Positions 58,741-64,000 of a stretch of DNA of 64,000 bases are shown piece after piece. How positions within the stretch are numbered: the stretch's first letter is position 1; every line of letters starts with the position of its first letter. The DNA lies in contig CAAGEE010000002.1 of assembly GCA_900768815.1 (NCBI GenBank), forward strand, positions 186,001 through 250,000, given 5' to 3'. The translations under genes and the position numbers were made by a program. Under the pieces are notes generated by a model. It made no database searches. It saw only the letters and a program-made list of their open reading frames with translations, and was not told the origin of the DNA. This stretch comes from Bacilli bacterium. GTDB lineage: Bacteria; Bacillota_I; Bacilli_A; RF39; UBA660.

Positions 58741-58825
58741 TGGTGCGGGTAACAGGAGTTGAACCTGCAAGCCTTGCGGCACTAGATCCTAAGTCTAGCG
58801 CGTCTGCCAATTCCGCCATACCCGC
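58741..58825 (-). tRNA. tRNA-Leu (anticodon UAG)
   Basis: Class II tRNA with encoded CCA. Acceptor GCGGGTA pairs with TACCCGC, the anticodon stem CTAGA/TCTAG encloses CTTAGGA giving anticodon TAG, and a long variable arm (TGCCGCAAGGCT) is present as expected for Leu. T arm CAGG-TTCAACT-CCTG. Decodes CUA and related Leu codons. Adjacent to a tRNA-Ile2 gene. Confidence 0.97.
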
Positions 58826-58833
58826 GACATAAA

Positions 58834-58910
58834 TGGTGGACCCTACAGGACTCGAACCTGTGACCGCCCGGTTATGAGCCGGATGCTCTAACCAACTGAG
58901 CTAAGGGTCC
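58834..58910 (-). tRNA. tRNA-Ile2 (anticodon CAU, lysidine-type) or elongator tRNA-Met
   Basis: Acceptor GGACCCT/AGGGTCC, discriminator A and encoded CCA. The anticodon loop is CTCATAA, anticodon CAT. Initiator-type features (mismatch 1-72, GGG/CCC anticodon stem) are absent. The GGACC start and loop CTCATAA resemble B. subtilis tRNA-Ile2 rather than its tRNA-Met, so the C34 is probably changed to lysidine by TilS to read AUA. It precedes tRNA-Leu by 8 bp. Confidence 0.9.
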
Positions 58911-58982
58911 ATTGCTATTTAATAATAGCATATATTTATAATTGTTGCAAGAGAAAATGAAAAAAAATAAGAGATTTTTCTC

Positions 58983-59402
58983 CTATTTTCCTAACATATT
59001 AATTAAATTAATTTTAAACATATCTTTCTCTGGATTTGTTTTAGAAATCATAACACCTTTATATGTAGATAATTCTGCTCTATGGCCTTCATCTAAAATT
59101 CCTTCTGGTGTAATGTTTGTTAAAAGAATTATTTTCTTTTCTGTATATACAGTATAGTGTAATGTAATTTCACCATGTACTTTAATAAATAATTCATCAG
59201 TAGGTAATTTTAGTTCATAACCTATTGTATTATTCTTTTCGTTTTTACTAACTTCTTTACCTAAGAAGTTACCTTTACGTAATTCTGGATAATAATTAAA
59301 TGTTAATTTCTTATAAGCTAACATATTATACTTTCTAACAGATCTTTCTTTTTTACGGAAATCATTTTCATCCAAATACTCGAAAATATACGCATTATTC
59401 AT
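58983..59402 (-). CDS. Strongly expressed protein of unknown function (139 aa)
   Basis: No family recognised. Soluble, mixed alpha/beta: DENDFRKKERSVRKYN near the N-terminus, then beta-like LSTYKGVMISK, IGYELKLP and ITLHYTVYTEKKIILLT. Rich in Lys, Asn and Tyr. Ends MFKINLINMLGK. No TM or signal. Start ATG 59402 has a GGGTGGGG ribosome site. The promoter upstream (59474-59502) is a perfect TTGACA-17-TATAAT with extended -10, among the strongest possible, suggesting an abundant protein. Confidence 0.65.
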   Translation of the reverse strand: MNNAYIFEYLDENDFRKKERSVRKYNMLAYKKLTFNYYPELRKGNFLGKEVSKNEKNNTIGYELKLPTDELFIKVHGEITLHYTVYTEKKIILLTNITPEGILDEGHRAELSTYKGVMISKTNPEKDMFKINLINMLGK

Positions 59403-59473
59403 TATACTCAACCCCACCCTATATAAATTTTAATTTTGTATACTTACAGGTCTCTCACCCTTAAAGTACTCAT

Positions 59474-59502
59474 ATTATAGCACAAAGTACTTGATTTGTC
59501 AA
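59474..59502 (-). promoter_or_regulatory. Perfect-consensus promoter
   Basis: On the minus strand TTGACA (59497-59502), a 17-bp spacer and TATAAT (59474-59479), with TGC before the -10 box. Two AGTACTTT runs lie nearby, one in the spacer. Confidence 0.92.
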
Positions 59503-59539
59503 ATAAAATCTTTCAAAAAACGACAGGTGTTGTTTGTAT

Positions 59540-59567
59540 AAAGAAAAGTGACCATATGGTCACTTAA
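59540..59567 (-). terminator. Terminator after the 744-residue envelope gene
   Basis: AAGTGACC and GGTCACTT (59546-59565) form a perfect stem with ATAT loop, then a T-rich stretch. Confidence 0.75.
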
Positions 59568-61802
59568 TTAATTATGATGAGTATATACCTTTGCAGGTTC
59601 TTCAATTTGCGCATTTGCCATTGCTTCTACAATTGCTTCGGCTTTTTCTTCGTTTGTCATAGTATATGGTTCTTCATATTCATAGATTGGTTGATCTGAT
59701 GAACTATGAAAATTATCATTTTCATTGGCATTTGGATCTGGTAATGGTTCATTTGTTTTATCACCAGTTCCATCTGTTGTTATATCTTTTACTGAATCAT
59801 TTAAATTACCTTGACCATCTGAGTGACTATTATCAAAATCAACATTGTGGTCACCGAAGGCATCTTCATTTACTTTTTGACCATTATTAATATTATCATT
59901 AGCTTGATCTATTTTATCTTGTAAATCTTTATCATCCTGAGCTATTTGTTTTTCTTGTTCTCTTCTTTCTACGTCAGCCTTTTCTTGTTGACGTTTTGCT
60001 TCAGTATCTGCTTTTGCTTCTGCATCAGCTTTTGCTTCTGCATTTTCAGCATTTACTTTTTCATCTGCTTTAGATTCAGCAGCACTTACTTGGCTTTCAC
60101 TTGTAGCTTTAACAGCTTGACTACGATCGTTAGTTGTTGTTTTTGTTGTTCTAGTTTCATATGTTGTTGTAGTTCTTGTTGTATATTCACCTGTAAACTT
60201 ACCATCACTATATGCAAAACTAACATTTACTTTGTTTTTGAAACTATCTAATTTACTTAAATCACGATGAGCATCATCAATAACATAAGCAGACTCTTCA
60301 GTTAATTCTGATATCTTAGCTTCTTTTAAAAGATTATAGTCAATATAGTCATTACTCTTTGTTGCTGTTAAATTTACTAGAGCAGCTTTTTCAATAATGT
60401 CATTAGCTCTATTACAAACTCCAATGTCATTTAGATAAGCAACAGCTTTGTCTTGTAATGTCTTATCTATTGAAAGATTTTGATATAACATTTCAGTAGC
60501 ACTTACCATTGGTATTATAGAGAATTTATATGGTTCTATATTATTTCTTGAATCACTATGAGCAATTCCCTCTTCTCTTACTTTATCTGTTATTGGGAAG
60601 TCTTTATATAATTCTTGATAGAATGCATTTACTCTATTTATTTGTTCTTGACCTGTTGTTTCTTTACATTTTAGGAATAATTCATGATACTTATTATAAA
60701 AGTCTTTTGCTTCTTTACTTTCTAGTAATGTTGACATATCGACTTTATTTTCTCTTGTTTCAATAACGTGAGCACCCATTAATTGTAAAGTTGCTGTTTT
60801 ATAAGCATCCTCTAATTTTGTTGTATCTAAATCTGCACCATTAAAGATTTGAATTAATTGTTCTTTACTGTAATTATTATAAACAAGAGCTAGTGATGTA
60901 ACTTCATCCCAAGACAATGCTGCTTTAACGTTTTTAGTACTTTCTATATAAGCATTAGCAAATTTTATATTGAAGGCATCTAATGTTTGACCAATATTAG
61001 TCATTACTGTTTTTTGAACATCACTTTTTGATAGTCTTAACATTCCGGCAAAACTTATTGTTTGTCTTAGTAAATCATCGGTATTAACTTCAGTAGTTTC
61101 ATTTGCTGTTATAGGAGTTGGTTCTGCACCTTTGTCATTTGTTTTTGAGCAGCCAGGAATAAAGAGAATGGCAGCAGCAGTTAATAAGGCAGCTGCTCTT
61201 CTAGTTATTTTTCCAACAAAAGTCTTATTAAACCATTTTTTTAATTTTCCTTCTTGCTTTTTTGGTTTACTTTTGTTTGCTTCTTCTCTGGCAGCTTTTT
61301 TTACTGAGTAACTTTTCTTAAGTTTATTAACTAAAGTTACACCTGTTATAGTTTGTAATACTCTCCAGAACTTTTCTTTTCTTTCTTCAGTATTTTTTTC
61401 TGACTCTGGTTTTGTTTCTTCAACTACTGTTTTTGGTTTCTTTTCTTCTTTATCAATACCTTTTTTAGATTCCTCTTTTTTTCTTTTAAATAGGTTTTTA
61501 AATAGTGTTTTGATATTTCTATCTTTCTTTGGAGTATATTTTTCTTTTTTTGTCAAATATTCTTCAAAGTATTCTTCTAAATCTTCACCTGTTGTTTTAT
61601 ATACATAATGTTTATTTATAATTCTTTTATATTCTTTTGGGCTTATTCCTTTAGACTTCATTAAAGTTATTACGTCTTCAACACCCTCTTCTTCATTAGT
61701 GTTTTTTACTGTTCCATCTGTATAGAATACACAAGCTTGTGTTCTTTCGCCCGTTTCACTTTCAAAAGTGTAAAAAACAATATTTTTAATTTCCTTTTCC
61801 AT
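59568..61802 (-). CDS. Large protein with internal membrane/lipobox-like segment (744 aa)
   Basis: Residues 1-200 are basic and soluble (KKEKYTPKKDRN, RKKEESKKG), followed by RR and a hydrophobic run at about 203-217 ending FIPGC (Cys 218), a lipobox-like signal far from the N-terminus. Residues 235-560 are helical, mostly external; about 580-650 hold alternating Ala/Glu/Lys/Asp repeats (EAKADAEAKADTEAKRQQEK), likely coiled coil. The end is acidic and low-complexity (GNLNDSVKDITTDGTGDK). No family recognised. Translated 16 bp after the repeat protein, so one operon. Cell-envelope role likely. Confidence 0.7.
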   Translation of the reverse strand: MEKEIKNIVFYTFESETGERTQACVFYTDGTVKNTNEEEGVEDVITLMKSKGISPKEYKRIINKHYVYKTTGEDLEEYFEEYLTKKEKYTPKKDRNIKTLFKNLFKRKKEESKKGIDKEEKKPKTVVEETKPESEKNTEERKEKFWRVLQTITGVTLVNKLKKSYSVKKAAREEANKSKPKKQEGKLKKWFNKTFVGKITRRAAALLTAAAILFIPGCSKTNDKGAEPTPITANETTEVNTDDLLRQTISFAGMLRLSKSDVQKTVMTNIGQTLDAFNIKFANAYIESTKNVKAALSWDEVTSLALVYNNYSKEQLIQIFNGADLDTTKLEDAYKTATLQLMGAHVIETRENKVDMSTLLESKEAKDFYNKYHELFLKCKETTGQEQINRVNAFYQELYKDFPITDKVREEGIAHSDSRNNIEPYKFSIIPMVSATEMLYQNLSIDKTLQDKAVAYLNDIGVCNRANDIIEKAALVNLTATKSNDYIDYNLLKEAKISELTEESAYVIDDAHRDLSKLDSFKNKVNVSFAYSDGKFTGEYTTRTTTTYETRTTKTTTNDRSQAVKATSESQVSAAESKADEKVNAENAEAKADAEAKADTEAKRQQEKADVERREQEKQIAQDDKDLQDKIDQANDNINNGQKVNEDAFGDHNVDFDNSHSDGQGNLNDSVKDITTDGTGDKTNEPLPDPNANENDNFHSSSDQPIYEYEEPYTMTNEEKAEAIVEAMANAQIEEPAKVYTHHN

Positions 61803-61818
61803 TTGTTTTCCCCCTTAA

Positions 61819-63552
61819 TTATTTTAACTTTTTAGCACCAGTATAGTACCAATTGTTATTTAATAAGTTAGTGTCGTTATAGTAACTCCATGTTTTCTCT
61901 GTCTTACCGGCTGATGTTAGTTTTCTAGTTCTATCACTTGAATAGCAAACGGTTCCATATAATGGTTCTGTTCTAGTCGCTATTTCCGTCTTAACAACAT
62001 TCCTATATACATTAACTATTTTTGTTTCATAGTCAGTACAAGTCGCTACTACCTGTGAACCAGAACTTACTGGAGCCTCACTGGTTGATGATACTCTTGT
62101 CATACTTCCTGTATATGTGTATTTATCATAATAGTAATTTGGTAGAGTTGTACATGTATCTGAACAATAGCTATAATCTGCTCCAACAAATATGTAACGT
62201 GTTTTTTCTGTATCTCTTGGAGGATTATTATATAAAGCTCTTCCTTCATATTTCCAACCAGCAACTGAAGATGCAGTTGATGATGTTATATTTGTAACGT
62301 TTGTATAAGTATTAGTTACGGCATATGTTGTGTTATTAACTATAACGTATGAATATTTTTTACATGTTTTTGCTGAATATGATGAAGCTTTTATTTGAAC
62401 ATTACGTTCTTTAATATATTCTTTTTCGTGTGTACCAATTTTTTCCTTACGGTTGTATAATTTTACTTCTCTTAAACAACTTATATCATTAGCATCACAT
62501 GTAATTGCCCTAGTATTACAACTTGTTTCTAACCAACCAGACCATTTGGTCCAACTACTAAATGAAGCCTTTATAGTTTTAGCATACTCATATAAATATT
62601 CTTTTGTGTTACAACTTTCTTCATATGCTTTTTTGTCTACTATATTACCATTTTTATCATAGTATTTACCATTTACAATTGTACAATAGTACTTATCTGA
62701 TGGTTTTGTTATACATTCGTTTTCATATGTTTCTTTGTTTACAACTGTTCCATTCTTACCGTAATACTTGTCATTAACTATAGCACAATAATGTTTTTCA
62801 ACTGGTTTTGTTATACATTCGTTTTCGTATGTTTCTTTATTTACAACTTTTCCATTCTTACCATAATACTTGTCGTTAACTATCGCACAATAATGTTTTT
62901 CAACTGGTTTTGTTATACATTCTTTTTCATATGTATTTTTGTTAACTACATTACCAAATTTTCCATAATATTTTCCATTAGCTATTTGACAATAATACTT
63001 TTTTGTGATTGGTGTGTCAGATTTGATTGTTGAACCTTTTATTATTATATTTTCTGATTTTTTCTCACAAACATTTCCTTTACAGTATGTGTAGCACCCT
63101 AAATGTACTAAGATATAGTCTTCTTTTTCACTATCTTTTATATTTACTTTTAGGATATATTCATTGTCTGACTTAGTTATTTTTACATAACTGGCTTCGA
63201 CGTCTACAGCTTTATTATTTTTATCTATTAGTGGAGTAATTAGCTTTAGCCCAATCATCTCGCTTAGTGTCATTTGTTTAAACTCACCATTATTTTCTGG
63301 TAAACGTTCATCTGTATAATATAAAATGGCTGCCTCTTTCATTTTATTTAAATTATCTGAGAAGATCTGTGATGTTAAAGCATTGATTTGTGTTGTATTG
63401 CTACTATTGTTTTTTAGGTCTTTATTTACTGCTGGTGCAATAAATTTAGGTAATAACCATACCAATAAAAATACAAAAATGATTATTAAAATTAACTTTA
63501 ATAAGAAGTTTCTAAATGGAAAACCTCTATTTTCATATTCTTCTGTATACAT
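61819..63552 (-). CDS. Envelope protein with pilin-like N-terminus and four 34-residue Cys repeats (577 aa)
   Basis: A TM helix (about 15-38, FLLKLILIIIFVFLLVWLLP) and then EAAILYYTDERLPENNG, in the style of pilin-like surface proteins, start the protein; the stretch to about residue 165 (GCYTYCKGNVCEK) is the first domain. Four 34-residue repeats follow (about 185-320), each with the phrase YCxIxNxKYYGKxG and ending ECITKP, two Cys per repeat. The C-terminal 250 residues are Ser/Thr/Tyr/Cys-rich, with a YSYCSDTC pair. Start at 63552, since AGGGGG lies 9 nt ahead. Strong promoter upstream. Surface display expected. Confidence 0.72.
   Translation of the reverse strand: MYTEEYENRGFPFRNFLLKLILIIIFVFLLVWLLPKFIAPAVNKDLKNNSSNTTQINALTSQIFSDNLNKMKEAAILYYTDERLPENNGEFKQMTLSEMIGLKLITPLIDKNNKAVDVEASYVKITKSDNEYILKVNIKDSEKEDYILVHLGCYTYCKGNVCEKKSENIIIKGSTIKSDTPITKKYYCQIANGKYYGKFGNVVNKNTYEKECITKPVEKHYCAIVNDKYYGKNGKVVNKETYENECITKPVEKHYCAIVNDKYYGKNGTVVNKETYENECITKPSDKYYCTIVNGKYYDKNGNIVDKKAYEESCNTKEYLYEYAKTIKASFSSWTKWSGWLETSCNTRAITCDANDISCLREVKLYNRKEKIGTHEKEYIKERNVQIKASSYSAKTCKKYSYVIVNNTTYAVTNTYTNVTNITSSTASSVAGWKYEGRALYNNPPRDTEKTRYIFVGADYSYCSDTCTTLPNYYYDKYTYTGSMTRVSSTSEAPVSSGSQVVATCTDYETKIVNVYRNVVKTEIATRTEPLYGTVCYSSDRTRKLTSAGKTEKTWSYYNDTNLLNNNWYYTGAKKLK
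62593..63000 (-). repeat. Four tandem 102-bp coding repeats
   Basis: The four 34-codon units of the envelope protein lie in direct tandem. Units 2 and 3 are nearly identical at the DNA level (the shared run ATAGCACAATAATGTTTTTC differs by a single base), so recent duplication or gene conversion is likely. Confidence 0.85.
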
Positions 63553-63582
63553 ATTTATGCCCCCTGTCACTTATGCCTTATT

Positions 63583-63611
63583 ATTCTAGCATGTAGGACA
63601 TATTTTGTCAA
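63583..63611 (-). promoter_or_regulatory. Promoter of the envelope operon
   Basis: On the minus strand TTGACA (63606-63611) and TAGAAT (63583-63588), 17-bp spacer, TGC before the -10 box. It overlaps the stop codon of the Smr gene. Confidence 0.85.
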
Positions 63612-63868
63612 TTTTTTTGTTTCAATTCAACAACTGTTGTACCGGTATTAAAATTATCTATTTTATATGTTTCTACATACTTATTATTTTTTAATGTTTC
63701 TTGCACTGTTTTTTTTAAAATACCAGTACCATTACCATGAATTATTAGTATTGTTTTATTATGTAATTTATAATTATCTTCAATAAATTCATTTACTAAA
63801 ATTCGGGCATAGTCTCGGTCCAAGCCATGGAGATCTATTTGTGGTAAATAACTAGATAATATTGTCAT
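63608..63868 (-). CDS. Stand-alone Smr-domain protein (86 aa)
   Basis: Single Smr domain: IDLHGLDRDYARILVNEF with the DLHG motif near residue 12, IIHGNGTGILKKTVQE with the HGxGxG motif near residue 44 and TTVVELK at the end. In MutS2 and related proteins this domain is an endonuclease/RNase that cleaves nucleic acids; isolated copies occur in many bacteria. It overlaps the sugar-kinase gene by 17 bp and so is translated from the same mRNA, a pairing without an obvious functional link. Confidence 0.9.
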   Translation of the reverse strand: MTILSSYLPQIDLHGLDRDYARILVNEFIEDNYKLHNKTILIIHGNGTGILKKTVQETLKNNKYVETYKIDNFNTGTTVVELKQKN

Positions 63869-64000
63869 ATTCTAATACCTCTTTTAACTCTGGAACTGAA
63901 TATCTGGCTCCTATTGTTTCTACGGAAAGAGCCCCTGTTACAGATGCATAGTGTATTGCGTCAAGTAATGAATAACCATTACTTATAAAATAAGCGAAGG
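63852..64000 (-). CDS. PfkB-family carbohydrate kinase, C-terminal part only
   Basis: The minus-strand frame entering the window edge reads FAYFISNGYSLLDAI, HYASVTGALSVETIGARYSV and ends after LEYDNII, closely following the end of ribokinase-type enzymes (the catalytic GAGD motif lies outside the window). Sugar or nucleoside kinase; the substrate cannot be told from this fragment. Stop codon TAG at 63852-63854 inside the Smr gene start. Confidence 0.85.
   Translation of the reverse strand, partial: FAYFISNGYSLLDAIHYASVTGALSVETIGARYSVPELKEVLEYDNII

Noticed and set aside
62593..63000. CRISPR-like spacing of repeats
   Set aside because: The repeats are directly adjacent coding units of 102 bp without spacers, inside an open reading frame.
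1..64000. Mollicute code with UGA as Trp
   Set aside because: Conserved genes such as murC, rlmCD and queH end where expected under the standard code and use UGG for Trp.

Overview
The window is about 64 kb of AT-rich DNA that uses the standard bacterial code: UGG reads as Trp and no in-frame UGA breaks the conserved genes. Strong Shine-Dalgarno sites, sigma-A type promoters (several with TTGACA and 17-bp spacers), a spoIIM-like gene and a gerA-type germination gene point to a Gram-positive, probably spore-forming, member of the Firmicutes/Bacilli. An uncultured gut-type lineage related to the Mollicutes branch is my guess from protein style, not proof. About 90% of genes lie on the minus strand. 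I see no prophage, insertion sequence, CRISPR array or rRNA operon.

Layout: 1-2211 holds the end of a spoIIM gene, a divergent 28-codon membrane miniprotein (Prli42-like), a glyoxalase-II-like hydrolase and unknown proteins. 2305-6879 is a MarR-controlled heterodimeric ABC exporter. 7002-14359 has tRNA-Glu, an ADP-ribosyltransferase-like protein, murC, a zinc-ribbon protein, a kinase-like protein, queH, a histidine phosphatase, a ZIP transporter and a membrane-anchored XRE regulator. 14562-18998 is an MMPL exporter with a YhgE-like partner and a divergent TetR. 19054-22547 is an ABC locus headed by a small secreted protein (bacteriocin-like candidate). 22684-33127 holds a DUF362 protein, two fused ATPase-FtsX exporters, cmk, a uracil-DNA-glycosylase-like protein, csoR, a chloramphenicol-acetyltransferase-like protein and a DUF2974 hydrolase group. 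33223-39915 has another ABC exporter, housekeeping-type enzymes and a Fic protein. 40111-54833 is an accessory stretch with XRE regulators, an ATPase/FtsX transporter, gene remnants (MGMT, HAD, NUDIX), GNAT acetyltransferases, a superoxide reductase and an RlmD-type methyltransferase. 54910-58426 holds a gerAA gene with a truncated gerAC partner and a ComEC-like hydrolase with DUF3006. 58741-64000 has tRNA-Leu and tRNA-Ile2, a strongly promoted unknown gene, a two-gene envelope operon with a tandem-repeat surface protein, an Smr protein and the end of a PfkB-family sugar kinase.

Themes: the window is dominated by ABC/MMPL exporters, each linked to its own regulator (MarR, TetR, XRE). The most unusual observations are a conserved promoter-like element with a 19-bp spacer upstream of three membrane-XRE genes and of one chimeric remnant; a recurring single-TM plus two-cysteine extracytoplasmic module in four otherwise different proteins; the secreted-protein/ABC locus at 19-22.5 kb; the truncated, non-lipidated GerAC-like protein; and the repeat-bearing envelope operon at 59.5-63.6 kb. 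All functions are read from sequence patterns by eye; no database search was run.
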